Program-made: the position numbers and the translations under genes
Source of the DNA: a virus
Length of the DNA stretch: 64,000 bases
Strand: one strand, 5' to 3'
Virus record (IMG/VR): IMGVR_UViG_3300035182_000466
Location: 62,001-126,000 of that record
Shown: piece after piece, positions 34,534 to 43,989 of the stretch
Layout of the letters: the number at the start of each line of letters is the position of its first letter
Position numbering within the stretch: position 1 is the stretch's first letter
Notes under the pieces: model-generated
Told to the model about the DNA's origin: nothing
The model's database searches: none
Seen by the model: the letters and a program-made list of their open reading frames with translations, nothing else

Positions 34534-35673
34534 ATGGCTATTTATGATCTTACACCTAATATTGGATTAAAAAATATAAAAATTGGTGAACGTCCTTGGG
34601 GTAATGAAGAACGAGAGAATAAAATAATCTTAGATAGTGTTATATCTAACATATCTAACAGCGGGAAATTAAAGATAAGTTTAAAACCACAAAATGCAAT
34701 TAAACTAGTAGTTTCTAGTGCTGTTATAGAAACATTAGCTCATAATGAACCAGTTGTATCATTTGAACCTATAACTGAAATTGGGTGGTTAATTACAGCC
34801 GCTGAAACCTATGAATATTCACCAAGAGCAATACCATTTGTATCAAAAAGTTTAGTTACAACTAATATAGGAAAAACTTTTTTATATGGTGACACTGATA
34901 GTAATTTTATCAATGAAATAATGCCTAATGATGAAATAAAAGTAGGAGAACTTACCTGTATTGTTAAAAATGTTACTGCAAGTGTATTAGAGGTAGATAA
35001 AACTTTCTCTGAACAGCTTAATGGTGTTCAGATGATAGTAAATCCTTCTGGATCAGATAGAGTAAAACTTGAAGTTAAATGGGTAGCACCTAGTGCATGT
35101 ACTAATGTGGCTTGGGGTTTTAACCTAAATACTTTACTTGATGGTGAAGAGTATGACATTCAAGATATTCTGGTAAAAAAGATTCATTCATTTGTGGACT
35201 TTACTTCTACTGAAGCAAATAAAGTAACTACTTCAACTTACATTTTTTCACCAGAAGTATTTGAAATAAATCCAGGTAAGCCAAGTATATTTAAATTATC
35301 TTATACTACAAGTTCACCAGAAACAACAATTAAAGTATTAAGTGTAGACTTTACACTAGCTAGAGAAAAGAACGTACCTTGCTTTTTAAATAATATTTAT
35401 AATATAAATGTCGAAGAATTAGATACAGTAACTACTGAGTATACTTATGATTCCGATGGAAATATTATAGAGAGCTCAGAAATTTTAGTAGGAGGTTTAA
35501 CTAGAATTACTAATTTTGTTTATGATGCAGAGTTTAATATAATACAGCAAAGAATTGACTTCGATAACTCAATTACAACAGAAGACTATACTTATGATAC
35601 ACTCGGTAATATAATTAGAATAGATAAAAGTATAGTACCTTCATATAAACCTAATACAGTAATTTTTCCATAA
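34534..35673 (+). CDS. Tail fibre protein with YD-like repeats
   Basis: The N-terminal 270 residues are beta-rich and unrecognised (IGWLITAAETYEYSPRAIP is one segment). The C-terminal 90 residues contain three YD-type repeats: YTYDSDGNIIESSEI, FVYDAEFNIIQQRIDF and YTYDTLGNIIRIDK. YD/RHS repeats normally build beta-spiral shells; three copies here are too few for a shell and probably form a short fibre or docking strip. There is no toxin domain. Confidence 0.55.
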   Translation: MAIYDLTPNIGLKNIKIGERPWGNEERENKIILDSVISNISNSGKLKISLKPQNAIKLVVSSAVIETLAHNEPVVSFEPITEIGWLITAAETYEYSPRAIPFVSKSLVTTNIGKTFLYGDTDSNFINEIMPNDEIKVGELTCIVKNVTASVLEVDKTFSEQLNGVQMIVNPSGSDRVKLEVKWVAPSACTNVAWGFNLNTLLDGEEYDIQDILVKKIHSFVDFTSTEANKVTTSTYIFSPEVFEINPGKPSIFKLSYTTSSPETTIKVLSVDFTLAREKNVPCFLNNIYNINVEELDTVTTEYTYDSDGNIIESSEILVGGLTRITNFVYDAEFNIIQQRIDFDNSITTEDYTYDTLGNIIRIDKSIVPSYKPNTVIFP

Positions 35674-35691
35674 TTTATGTAGGAGCAAGTT

Positions 35692-36801
35692 ATGTCGCTT
35701 TCCTTACCTGTTGTTCTTACTTTTGTTAAGAACAAGTTAAAAGCTTATTATACTAAAATCCAAATAGATTCTCTTCTTAAACGTACAAAACAGAGTTGTA
35801 TAGTAGACTTTACTTTACCTGCACATTCTTTTACTGTAGGTAACTGGGTTATTCAAACATCTAGTGGATTAGAAAAAGGTATAGCTACAGCTCCAGAGAC
35901 TTCTGATGTTATAGGAGTAATAGTAGCTACAACTTTAGATACTATTTCAGTGTGCACTTCAGGATATATACAAGAATTAACAGGATTGATTCCAGGCTCA
36001 GTGTATTTTTTATCGGACGTTACTCCAGGAGAAATGATTATTAATGGTCCAACAGATTTAGATCATGTTAGTAAACCTGTATTTTTAGCAGTGTCTACAA
36101 CTTCAGGTGTAATTTTAAATCAGAGGGGTATAGTTTTAACTAACACTGATCTTGATTTAGGAATAAAAATTGCTAAAGACGGAACAGAATTTACTGATAC
36201 TGTAAAAGTTTTAAATTTTGAAAAAATGTTATGTACTGAGACTGATCCTGGAAAATTTACACTATCAGTAGATGATTCTCCATTAGATAAAAAAGAAGAT
36301 AAAATAAACAAAAACGTAGCAAATGGTTATTTAGGACTAGATACTGATGCTAAGGTTCCACCAGATTATTTAAGTAAACTTTTAAATGATTTAGACACAA
36401 CAGGATCTACTAATAGAGCGTGGAGTTCATCATATACCTTAAGTAGAATAAATAGTCCAAGTTTAAAGAACTATAAAGAAGTTTTAGTAAATTTAGGAAA
36501 TATATCTGGAAACGTAACGTTAGATCTTACTCAAGGTAATGTTTTTGTAGCTACACTTACAGGAAACGTGGTATTAAATCTTTCTGGAGCAACTTCTGGC
36601 TATGCACATAGTTGTACCTTTATACTGACAAATGACTCAGTGGCAAATAGGACATTAAATTTCTCTTCAACAGTAAAATATCAGAAAGGTATTGTACCAT
36701 CTAGGACACTTACTGCTAATGCTACAGATATATGGACATTTTATACTTGGTCTGCAGGAGCTACATGGTTGGCATCTATATCTATTCTGGATTTAAAGTG
36801 A
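35692..36801 (+). CDS. Tail fibre protein (369 aa)
   Basis: An N-terminal helical segment (LTFVKNKLKAYYTKIQIDSLL) leads to a beta domain (about 40-150) with HSFTVGNWVIQTSSGLEKG and GSVYFLSDVTPGE, typical of fibre knobs. A linker with DKKEDKINKNVANGYLGLD matches the short helical repeats common in phage fibres. The C-terminal 120 residues (GNVTLDLTQGNVFVATLTGNVVL, split over two strands) form a lectin-like or trimerisation domain. It belongs to the fibre array by position and composition. Confidence 0.6.
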   Translation: MSLSLPVVLTFVKNKLKAYYTKIQIDSLLKRTKQSCIVDFTLPAHSFTVGNWVIQTSSGLEKGIATAPETSDVIGVIVATTLDTISVCTSGYIQELTGLIPGSVYFLSDVTPGEMIINGPTDLDHVSKPVFLAVSTTSGVILNQRGIVLTNTDLDLGIKIAKDGTEFTDTVKVLNFEKMLCTETDPGKFTLSVDDSPLDKKEDKINKNVANGYLGLDTDAKVPPDYLSKLLNDLDTTGSTNRAWSSSYTLSRINSPSLKNYKEVLVNLGNISGNVTLDLTQGNVFVATLTGNVVLNLSGATSGYAHSCTFILTNDSVANRTLNFSSTVKYQKGIVPSRTLTANATDIWTFYTWSAGATWLASISILDLK

Positions 36802-36808
36802 GATCCTT

Positions 36809-37747
36809 ATGTTCTTTGATAGATTTTTTTGGAGTTCAAATAGTGCTCCTAGTTATACAATATTAAAAGCAACAAACATAGCTACAACAAGTTGCACTTT
36901 ATCTTGGAGTGCTGCTACAGATATAAACAATGATCCTGTTACTTATTTTTTATATAGAGATGATATACTGATAGCCTCAAATTTACAAGTGTTGACTTAT
37001 TCTGTTACTGGAATGACTCCAGGATCATCTGTTACCTTTTCTATTGAAACTTATGATGGAAAAGTATATGGACCAAGAACTTCTATTGTAGTAACTTTCG
37101 TAAAAACATGGGCTCAAGTATATGAAAAATGGTATAGATTCTCTCATGATACTACAACGAATCAACCTGCCAATGCTTCAGAATTGACTACATGGACATA
37201 TGATGCCACTGGTGATTATATTCAGAATAACACTAATAGCGTTACCTACATTGGATTTATAAGTACTGAATACTACGAAAACTACTATTTTCAGATACAA
37301 TTAACTGCAAACTCTGATGATGATGACTGTATCTCTGTAGTTTTAGCTTTTGCAGTAGATGAAAAAGGTTTTGAGCATACACTATCAGCTGTACGATTAA
37401 GAAACAATAATCAATTCTATCCAAAATTACAATGGGCAATTGTTTATGACTATAATAGATCAACTCAAGCATTACTAGCTAATGGTGATAGTAAGATTGC
37501 TATTTCTGTTGGTAGTTGGAATACAGTACCTAATGGAACTACTGTAAGAGTGGAGAGAACTGGTGATATTTTTGTTGCTAAATGCTCACCATTTAATAGT
37601 ACCGTTGTATCTGATGCTTCAGCTTTAACTATTGACTTAAATTCAGATGCAAGATTAGCTGTTTTTAAAGGCCCTCAAAGATATGGAATAGGTTGTTTAA
37701 GTCAGCAATATTCTCGTTATTCAAATCTAATTTTTAATTATAGCTAA
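36809..37747 (+). CDS. FN3-domain receptor-binding protein, copy A
   Basis: Residues about 15-100 form a fibronectin-type-III-like domain (TTSCTLSWSAATDINNDPV, VTYFLYRDDILIASN). After KTWAQVYEKWYRFSHD comes a C-terminal domain (about 110-312) with DDDCISVVLAFAVDEKGFEH and SVGSWNTVPNGTTVRVERTG strands that looks like a laminin-G or jelly-roll receptor-binding head. The gene at 39234-40166 is a paralogue with the same layout, separated by one unrelated fibre gene, so the two may offer alternative receptor specificities. Confidence 0.65.
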   Translation: MFFDRFFWSSNSAPSYTILKATNIATTSCTLSWSAATDINNDPVTYFLYRDDILIASNLQVLTYSVTGMTPGSSVTFSIETYDGKVYGPRTSIVVTFVKTWAQVYEKWYRFSHDTTTNQPANASELTTWTYDATGDYIQNNTNSVTYIGFISTEYYENYYFQIQLTANSDDDDCISVVLAFAVDEKGFEHTLSAVRLRNNNQFYPKLQWAIVYDYNRSTQALLANGDSKIAISVGSWNTVPNGTTVRVERTGDIFVAKCSPFNSTVVSDASALTIDLNSDARLAVFKGPQRYGIGCLSQQYSRYSNLIFNYS

Positions 37748-37758
37748 CTGGAGACATT

Positions 37759-39237
37759 ATGTCTAAACCAAGTACAATAATTTTATCTTCTTACTTTGCA
37801 AATTCAGGAGTAGATTCGAATTTAGTTTGGAAGAATCCTATTAGTAATAGAGGTCTATCAGACATAGATGCTTTAACTTTGACTTTTTTAAATCCAGTAG
37901 ATGGAACTACTTCTTCTATTATAGAAACTGGAAAAATATATAGATATAGTTCTGTGTCTTCTACTTGGATAGACATTTCTAGCTCACATGGATTTTCTGG
38001 ACATGAAATAATTGATGCCAAGACAAATTGTACTTTAAAACTAAACAGAGGACTAGATGCAGATAAACCTGTAACACTAGAGGAAGGTGAGCCATATTTC
38101 TCTTTAGATACAAATGCTTTATACATAGGAAATTCTGCTAAAAATTTAATTGAGATAAAAGATATTTATTTACAGAGTACAGAACCTATAAATAAGAATA
38201 AGTTATGGCTAGATCCAATACTTGGAACTTTTTATTTTTATGATTTTTCTGATTCTACTTGGAAAGATATTATACATTCAAAATTAGGTTCTTCTGATAT
38301 AACTGCACTACTTTCACAAAAAGCAGATAAAGCAACTACCTTATCTGGTTATGCTATTACAGATGCTTATACTAAGTCAGAAGTTAATTCAAGCCTGGAC
38401 TTAAAATTTGATAAAACTGGTGGTAAAATATCAGGAGCAGTTGAATTAGGATCATATCTTTTTAGAACTACTCAAGATGGTACTTCATATTTTATGCAGC
38501 AAGATGGCACAGGTAACTTACACTGGTATTGGAATACTATTGGTGGTACTTCTCCAGTTTTTGAAAGATCCAATACTGGTGCCTCTGATATAATGCAAGA
38601 TATAACATCTAATGGATTAGCATACTTTAAGTATAGATACTCTGATGGTTCAACTAAGTCGGCTGGTGATTCAATAAAATGGACTGATATACTTTACGCT
38701 GATTCAAATAATGTCTTTAAGTTTTTAGATAAGGATGTTTGGCACAAAGGCAATTTAGAATCTGCTTATACTAAGGCAGAGACTGATACACTACTATTAG
38801 AAAAAGAAAATAAATTACCTACTCCTACAAGTATAAGTCTTATACAAAAAAGTCCTGAAGGTGTTTACTCATTTGCTAAATATCCAAAAGAGTCTTTTGG
38901 TATAGCCTTGAGTGATGAAGTTACACCTTTAGTAGCAGGATCGAATAAACTTATTTTTAGGATGCCGTATGCTTTTAATCTATTAGAAATAAGAGCATCA
39001 GTAAGTTATGAGTCCACTTCTGGAAATATAACCCTAGATATAAAACATAATGGAGTAAGCGTAACAAATTCTTATGTAGTAATAGACGCAGGGTCTAAGA
39101 CTAGTTTAAATTCTAGTAGTAGCTTTGTTATAACAACTACCAGTCTATTAGATGACTCTGAGATAACTATAGACTTAGTTTCAGCAGGTACGAATAGTAC
39201 AGGACTCAAATTATGGTTAATAGGTAGACAGCTATGA
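37759..39237 (+). CDS. Long tail fibre protein with repeat shaft
   Basis: The protein has several units of the type DAYTKSEVNSSLDLKFDKTG and SAYTKAETDTLLLEKENK, the classic short helical shaft repeats in phage tail fibres. Between them lies a beta region (LGSYLFRTTQDGTSYFMQQD). The C-terminal 100 residues (IALSDEVTPLVAGSNKLIF to GLKLWLIGRQL) form the same jelly-roll-like tip family seen at the end of the protein encoded at 24435. Its stop overlaps the next start by four bases. Confidence 0.72.
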   Translation: MSKPSTIILSSYFANSGVDSNLVWKNPISNRGLSDIDALTLTFLNPVDGTTSSIIETGKIYRYSSVSSTWIDISSSHGFSGHEIIDAKTNCTLKLNRGLDADKPVTLEEGEPYFSLDTNALYIGNSAKNLIEIKDIYLQSTEPINKNKLWLDPILGTFYFYDFSDSTWKDIIHSKLGSSDITALLSQKADKATTLSGYAITDAYTKSEVNSSLDLKFDKTGGKISGAVELGSYLFRTTQDGTSYFMQQDGTGNLHWYWNTIGGTSPVFERSNTGASDIMQDITSNGLAYFKYRYSDGSTKSAGDSIKWTDILYADSNNVFKFLDKDVWHKGNLESAYTKAETDTLLLEKENKLPTPTSISLIQKSPEGVYSFAKYPKESFGIALSDEVTPLVAGSNKLIFRMPYAFNLLEIRASVSYESTSGNITLDIKHNGVSVTNSYVVIDAGSKTSLNSSSSFVITTTSLLDDSEITIDLVSAGTNSTGLKLWLIGRQL

Positions 39238-40166
39238 GTTTTATTTTAAATCCTTATACTTTTCAAACCGTGGCTCCTGAACCTTATTTAGTTTTAGATG
39301 TAACCAATATTACAGATGTTAGTTGTACTTTAAATTTTAACTTATACAATTTTTCTTCTCCTGTAACTTATACAATTTTAAGAGGCTCTGAAATATTAGC
39401 TCAAAATTATTCAGGAACATCGTTTAATGTAACGGAAAGCACTGCAGGATTAACTGTAAATTATACTATAGTGGCGTATAGTGGCTCCTTAGAAAAAGCT
39501 ACAACAAATAAAACTGTATCGTATGTTAAGACATGGGCTCAAGTATTTAATGACTGGAGAAGATTCTCTCATAATACTACTACTGAAAATCAACCTGCTA
39601 GTGCTACAGAAATATCTAGTTGGACCTATTCTTCTTCTACTAATAGTTTAAGTTGTCCAATTAATAGTTTAACTTATCTAGGATTAGTAAGCAATGAATT
39701 ATATACTTCTTATATACATAAAGCCCGGCTTACTTCTACAGCTTCCGATGATGACTTAATAGGTGTTATTATATCTTTTGCTGTAGACGGAAACGGAAGA
39801 GAGCATACATTATCTGCAGTCAGGACAAGAGGAGGTTTACAACCACGATGGGGTATTTATAAAAACTATAGAAGATCAGATCAGATACTTCTTATTGATG
39901 GCAACTCTAAAATAACTTCTCAGACTGGAGGATGGAATGCAGTATCTACAGGTACTACGGTTAAAATAACGAAGACAGACAATCTTATTGATGCACGTTG
40001 TTCTGTCTTTAATAGTACTTCTGTGCTATCTAGCTCCTCATTATTGCTAGACTTGTCTGCGGATCCAAACTTGTCTATTTTTAGGCAACCATGTGCATAT
40101 GGATATTCTGTATTTTCACAACCTAATACTACATACTCTAATATAGTTTTCTCTTATTCAGAATAA
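39234..40166 (+). CDS. FN3-domain receptor-binding protein, copy B
   Basis: This is a paralogue of the protein at 36809-37747. Both have an N-terminal FN3-like domain (here VSCTLNFNLYNFSSPVTYTIL), the junction KTWAQVFNDWRRFSHN, and a head domain with DDDLIGVIISFAVDGNGREH. Identity is strong at the junction and weaker in the head, the pattern expected of receptor-binding domains under diversifying selection. It is translationally coupled to the shaft-fibre gene upstream. Confidence 0.65.
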   Translation: MSFILNPYTFQTVAPEPYLVLDVTNITDVSCTLNFNLYNFSSPVTYTILRGSEILAQNYSGTSFNVTESTAGLTVNYTIVAYSGSLEKATTNKTVSYVKTWAQVFNDWRRFSHNTTTENQPASATEISSWTYSSSTNSLSCPINSLTYLGLVSNELYTSYIHKARLTSTASDDDLIGVIISFAVDGNGREHTLSAVRTRGGLQPRWGIYKNYRRSDQILLIDGNSKITSQTGGWNAVSTGTTVKITKTDNLIDARCSVFNSTSVLSSSSLLLDLSADPNLSIFRQPCAYGYSVFSQPNTTYSNIVFSYSE

Positions 40167-40204
40167 TAATATTATATTAATTAGGAAGAGGAAGGTATAA
40201 TTTT

Positions 40205-40966
40205 ATGGGACTAATAAATTCTACAAGAGATATTTTAAGGGTAGGTTTAAGAGAAGGTGTTAGATATAGAGCTATAGTTACAGATAATAAAGACCCGAAG
40301 CAACTAGGAAGAATAAAATTTAAGATACCAAAATTCTTTGAGTTAGAATTAAAAGATTCTCCTTGGGCTATCTGTGCAAATGCTGGCATAGATGGTGGAA
40401 CAAAAGAATCTGGAAGTCTTGATATTCCTAGAATAGACTCTTTTGTAGAGATAATGTTTATGCATGGTAGTCCATATCATCCAAAGTATTTCTCAACAAC
40501 TTTATTTAAACCAAATCAATTAAAACAAGCACAGGTTAACTATCCTGATAGAAAAATAATAAGACTAAGTAATAAAGCCTTCCTTGTAGTTGACCTACAT
40601 AATAATCTTATTCAAGTTTATAATCCTGGTGATGTATCTATTGAGATAAATGGGAGTTGTGGAATAAACGTGCAAGGAACGACTACTTTATCTTCAGTAG
40701 GTGATACGACTATCTCAGTTAGTAAAGGTAACTTAAATGCAACTGTATTAAAAGGTGATGCTAATGTAGTAACAGAGAAAGGGGATATTATAGCTTCAAG
40801 TGCAAATGATGTCTCAGTTATAGCATCACATAATATTTATTTAACTGGTGGAAGTGGTGATGGTGACTTAGCTGGAGTAGTTACCGGAGCTTGTACTTGT
40901 GCGTTTACTGGTGGACCACATCCTGACTATTCTAATAATGTATTTGCAACTACAGGAGGAAGTTAG
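40205..40966 (+). CDS. Baseplate central spike protein (gp5/gpV-like)
   Basis: Residues about 18-110 form an OB-fold domain (YRAIVTDNKDPKQLGRIKFK, then a segment with DIPRIDSFVEIMFMHG), as in gp5 and gpV. Residues about 140-215 are a short Thr/Ser/Val repeat region (TTTLSSVGDTTISVS, NDVSVIASHNIYL) that fits a trimeric beta-helix needle. No lysozyme domain is inserted, unlike T4 gp5. The C-terminal tip has C230, C232 and H239 in GACTCAFTGGPHP, which could bind metal as spike tips often do. It opens the P2-like baseplate gene order. Confidence 0.8.
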   Translation: MGLINSTRDILRVGLREGVRYRAIVTDNKDPKQLGRIKFKIPKFFELELKDSPWAICANAGIDGGTKESGSLDIPRIDSFVEIMFMHGSPYHPKYFSTTLFKPNQLKQAQVNYPDRKIIRLSNKAFLVVDLHNNLIQVYNPGDVSIEINGSCGINVQGTTTLSSVGDTTISVSKGNLNATVLKGDANVVTEKGDIIASSANDVSVIASHNIYLTGGSGDGDLAGVVTGACTCAFTGGPHPDYSNNVFATTGGS

Positions 40967-40967
40967 T

Positions 40968-41234
40968 ATGCCTTCAGACATGACAGGTCTAAATTCAGAA
41001 CGCCTAACACTAGTTTTACAAGAAGCTATGCAAAAGAAAGTTATGCAGTCACAGACTATAATGTTCAGTCTTGGATTAGATGGTACTGCTGCATTATATG
41101 ACTTTTGTAACATCATAGCTGAAGCTGTTTCTGAAGAAGTAATTAAAGAAATAACAATGCATAGTAAATTAGAAGCAATGTCTAGAGATGCCGGAATTGC
41201 TGGTTCTGGTATTATAACCGGTTCAGTTAGTTAG
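40968..41234 (+). CDS. Small baseplate-region protein (88 aa)
   Basis: I start at MPSDMTGLNSERL because GGAGGA lies 6 bases upstream; a longer in-frame start lies inside the spike gene and lacks a site. The protein is helical (residues 8-70) with a Gly/Ser-rich end. It begins one base after the spike stop, so the two are probably co-translated. I do not recognise the family. Its place between spike and W/gp25 genes suggests a baseplate or spike accessory. Confidence 0.5.
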   Translation: MPSDMTGLNSERLTLVLQEAMQKKVMQSQTIMFSLGLDGTAALYDFCNIIAEAVSEEVIKEITMHSKLEAMSRDAGIAGSGIITGSVS

Positions 41235-41243
41235 GAGTGAAGT

Positions 41244-43553
41244 ATGCCCTGGAGATCTGCAACGTTAGCTCAAATATTAGGACCAGCAAATGCTATGGTA
41301 GCAGCAGCTTTGGCTGCTGCTGAACTAGCCTTAGCTAAAGCACAGCTAGTATTAGCTTTATTGCAAGCTGCACTTAGTGCAATTTTAGATCAAATAAATA
41401 AGATACTAAGAATAGTAGAAATACTCGAAGCAACTGGTGCTTATGTTATTGTACTTAGTGGGGCTAAAGGATCATGGAATTCTCGAATGAGATTAGCTCC
41501 TAATGCTCCTCCAGAAGGAACCGATTGGTGCACTACAGGTGTAGCTTTAGTAGCGGTAGGTCCAGATCTTGCTGGTAATATTGCAGCTTTTAAACAAGCT
41601 ATGGATACGGTGAATAAAGGAATTAAAGAACTTTTTATTAAAAGAGACCAAAACCTTCCACCGCAAATTGCTCCAAAGCCACCTCAGCCACCACCTCAGT
41701 TTAATGTCTGGTATTCAATGACTTTAGGTGACATGTTTCCTGGATATTTTGCATTAGCTAAGAACGTTCTTAATACGGCTAAAGGATTTATAGGTAATTT
41801 AAAACATGATATAGCTAACGCTAGCAATGTTATAAATTCTGCAAATGGTGTATTATCTAGTATAGCTTCCTTTATGTCTGATCTAAATCAGACAGGAGCT
41901 TATGGTATAGTATTACCACCTAAAGCACTTGGTATAATGCAAAGATTAGAAACAGAAGCTAATGCTCCGCCCATGACTTCTCAATTTTACTCTATAGGTT
42001 TGTGCTTTTGTTTTTATTATCCTAATTGGAAAGCCTGTGATGATAAATATGCTTCATTGTGTCAAATTTTTGATCCTAATCCAAAAGAGATAACTATATC
42101 TAGACCTTCTGATCCTTTTAGACCGACAGATATATTTGAAATAGAAATACCAATAAAATCATGGGCTGTACCAAAAGGTGGTTATTATGATAAACAGGTA
42201 AGTGTACAGTTAAAGTGTAATGTAGCTAATGCAACTATTTTTTATACTATAAATGCAGAAAAACCTAGAACTAATCCTTTTAGACGTATTTATAGTGATC
42301 CAATTCTAGTTACTAAAAATAATACCGTAATAAGATTTTATGCAAAAACTTATTTACAAGAAGAAAAAAGAGATAGAGAAGAAGTTTATAAAATAATTGA
42401 ATATGCTCCTAATGCTAATTATTACTATGACTTAAATTATGGTTTATTACCAGGATTTCCTGTTGATGAACCACCTGATTGGTGGTTAGGAAAAACTCTG
42501 AATGAGTGTATTCAAGCAAGACATCAAGATGCTACTGATTTAGTATTAGATCCAGGTAATGCTACTAGAGACATTGATACATGTCCAGAGTATTATAATC
42601 CTGTAATACCTGATGATCCTACTTTAAAGGATTTAAAGATAGTAGCAAAAGTTCAGGATTCTCAAGCTGGAACTACTACTCCAAATAATCATGCTCTAAC
42701 TGCCTGTGACGCCTATGTAGATAGTGGCGGATTATCAGGATGGGCAGAGAGCAGTTTAATAGCTAGCTTTGGATTTGGTCCGTGGGGAGCTTACTCCGCT
42801 TTTCCTGATCCTACTGCTTATTGGATATGGAATGAAGCTGGTGCTTCAACAACAGCTTTAGTTAATACTTTCGTTGTATTTAAATATTGGTATAATAATA
42901 CTACTGGGCAGGATTTTACTTGTAATATTTGTTTTATGTGTGATAACACTGCAATGTTATTTAGTGATAATGCATATATAGTTGGTACAAATCCACTTAC
43001 AGTAGGAGAAAAAAGGTTATTAGATACTGACTCAGGATGGGATAGCATTAGCGGTACTGCAAAAGGTTCATGGGAGACTGAATACGGTTATAGAAATATA
43101 GAAATTATAATGCCTCAAGGTATTACTGAGTTTTCTTGGATAGGAACTAATTGGGGTGGTCCTGCAGGTTTAATATTTACTTGTATGGATTTATCTTCAG
43201 GTACTGTTTATTTTCATTCCGATGCTACTATAAAAACCATTGGAGCCTCGGACGATTGGTATACTAATTATATAGTAAACTATGTAGATAAAGGTTATGC
43301 TATAAATGGAAGTATCTCACAAACAGTAAGACCTGTAGTTGGAGAATACTTTTATATACCTGTTGTTTTAGGTGATTCTAAAATAACAGAAGCTTTAACT
43401 GATTTACACGGATTTGAAATACAATCTAACAAAAAAGGATTATATGGTAAAGTTGATGATCCATATCCTTTTAGCATTACGTTACTTGTAGATAACTCTG
43501 TACATTTTACTATAATTATTTCACCTAAGAATGATTTAGACACGTTAAGTTAA
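41244..43553 (+). CDS. Large baseplate/tail protein with chitobiase-C-like domain
   Basis: The N-terminal 60 residues are Ala/Leu-rich and helical (AALAAAELALAKAQLVLALL), and residues 70-260 are unrecognised with two copies of a 'TGAYxIVL' segment. Residues about 305-390 match the FN3-like chitobiase/hexosaminidase C-terminal type (VQLKCNVANATIFYTINAEK, then FYAKTYLQEE). The last about 370 residues are beta-rich and unrecognised. It lies between the spike and the W/gp25 gene, so a large baseplate or cell-contact protein is likely. Confidence 0.5.
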   Translation: MPWRSATLAQILGPANAMVAAALAAAELALAKAQLVLALLQAALSAILDQINKILRIVEILEATGAYVIVLSGAKGSWNSRMRLAPNAPPEGTDWCTTGVALVAVGPDLAGNIAAFKQAMDTVNKGIKELFIKRDQNLPPQIAPKPPQPPPQFNVWYSMTLGDMFPGYFALAKNVLNTAKGFIGNLKHDIANASNVINSANGVLSSIASFMSDLNQTGAYGIVLPPKALGIMQRLETEANAPPMTSQFYSIGLCFCFYYPNWKACDDKYASLCQIFDPNPKEITISRPSDPFRPTDIFEIEIPIKSWAVPKGGYYDKQVSVQLKCNVANATIFYTINAEKPRTNPFRRIYSDPILVTKNNTVIRFYAKTYLQEEKRDREEVYKIIEYAPNANYYYDLNYGLLPGFPVDEPPDWWLGKTLNECIQARHQDATDLVLDPGNATRDIDTCPEYYNPVIPDDPTLKDLKIVAKVQDSQAGTTTPNNHALTACDAYVDSGGLSGWAESSLIASFGFGPWGAYSAFPDPTAYWIWNEAGASTTALVNTFVVFKYWYNNTTGQDFTCNICFMCDNTAMLFSDNAYIVGTNPLTVGEKRLLDTDSGWDSISGTAKGSWETEYGYRNIEIIMPQGITEFSWIGTNWGGPAGLIFTCMDLSSGTVYFHSDATIKTIGASDDWYTNYIVNYVDKGYAINGSISQTVRPVVGEYFYIPVVLGDSKITEALTDLHGFEIQSNKKGLYGKVDDPYPFSITLLVDNSVHFTIIISPKNDLDTLS

Positions 43554-43566
43554 TAATTTATATTAC
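43554..43566 (+). promoter_or_regulatory. Candidate phage promoter motif
   Basis: TAATTTATATTAC lies in the short gap before the gp25-like gene. It is the closest match to the copy at 8142 and includes TATATTAC. It would serve the W-J-I baseplate genes. Inference from recurrence. Confidence 0.38.
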
Positions 43567-43591
43567 ATGAAGAAGTTATATGAGGTTAGAA

Positions 43592-43984
43592 ATGGCAGAC
43601 TTATACGTTGATATAAATTCAAATTACACTGCAGATTATTCTTCCAATATCTTGTGTACTGGTGCACAAGCCTTATTAAACTCCCTTATAAACTTAATAA
43701 ACACAATAAAAGATGAAAATGGGATAAGTGAGAGACTTTTTAAACCATATTTAGGAACAGGTCTATATAGACTTCTTTTTGAACCTATTGATTCTATAAC
43801 TGCATATAAGATACGAATTTATATAGATCAATTAGTAGAACAAGAACCTAGAGTAATGCTAGTAAATAATGAGACTAGTATAATTGAAGATATTGAGAAT
43901 CAGTGCTACTATATTACATTAACTATTATTGATAAAGCTACACAGGAAAAGGCATCTTCAAATTTAATTTTAAGCAAGCCTTGA
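43592..43984 (+). CDS. gp25-like baseplate wedge protein
   Basis: I start at MADLYVDINS because GAGG is 6 bases upstream; the ATG 12 bases earlier overlaps that site. The 130-residue protein shows the gp25/gpW pattern: a short helix region, then LFKPYLGTGLYRLLFEPID with the EPRV-type motif QEPRVMLVN later. In contractile systems this protein starts sheath assembly from the baseplate. It is followed by the gpJ/gp6 gene, the standard order. Confidence 0.85.
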   Translation: MADLYVDINSNYTADYSSNILCTGAQALLNSLINLINTIKDENGISERLFKPYLGTGLYRLLFEPIDSITAYKIRIYIDQLVEQEPRVMLVNNETSIIEDIENQCYYITLTIIDKATQEKASSNLILSKP

Positions 43985-43989
43985 GGTGA

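Noticed and set aside
34534-35673. RHS/YD-type polymorphic toxin
   Set aside because: Only three YD units are present, with no RHS core motif or toxin domain, and the context is a fibre array.
37759-40166. Invertible fibre cassette between the two FN3 paralogues
   Set aside because: Both paralogues point the same way and no invertase gene or flanking inverted repeats were visible; homologous recombination remains possible.
40899-40967. Longer start for the 88-residue protein after the spike
   Set aside because: It lies inside the spike coding sequence without a ribosome site; the ATG at 40968 has GGAGGA at good spacing.
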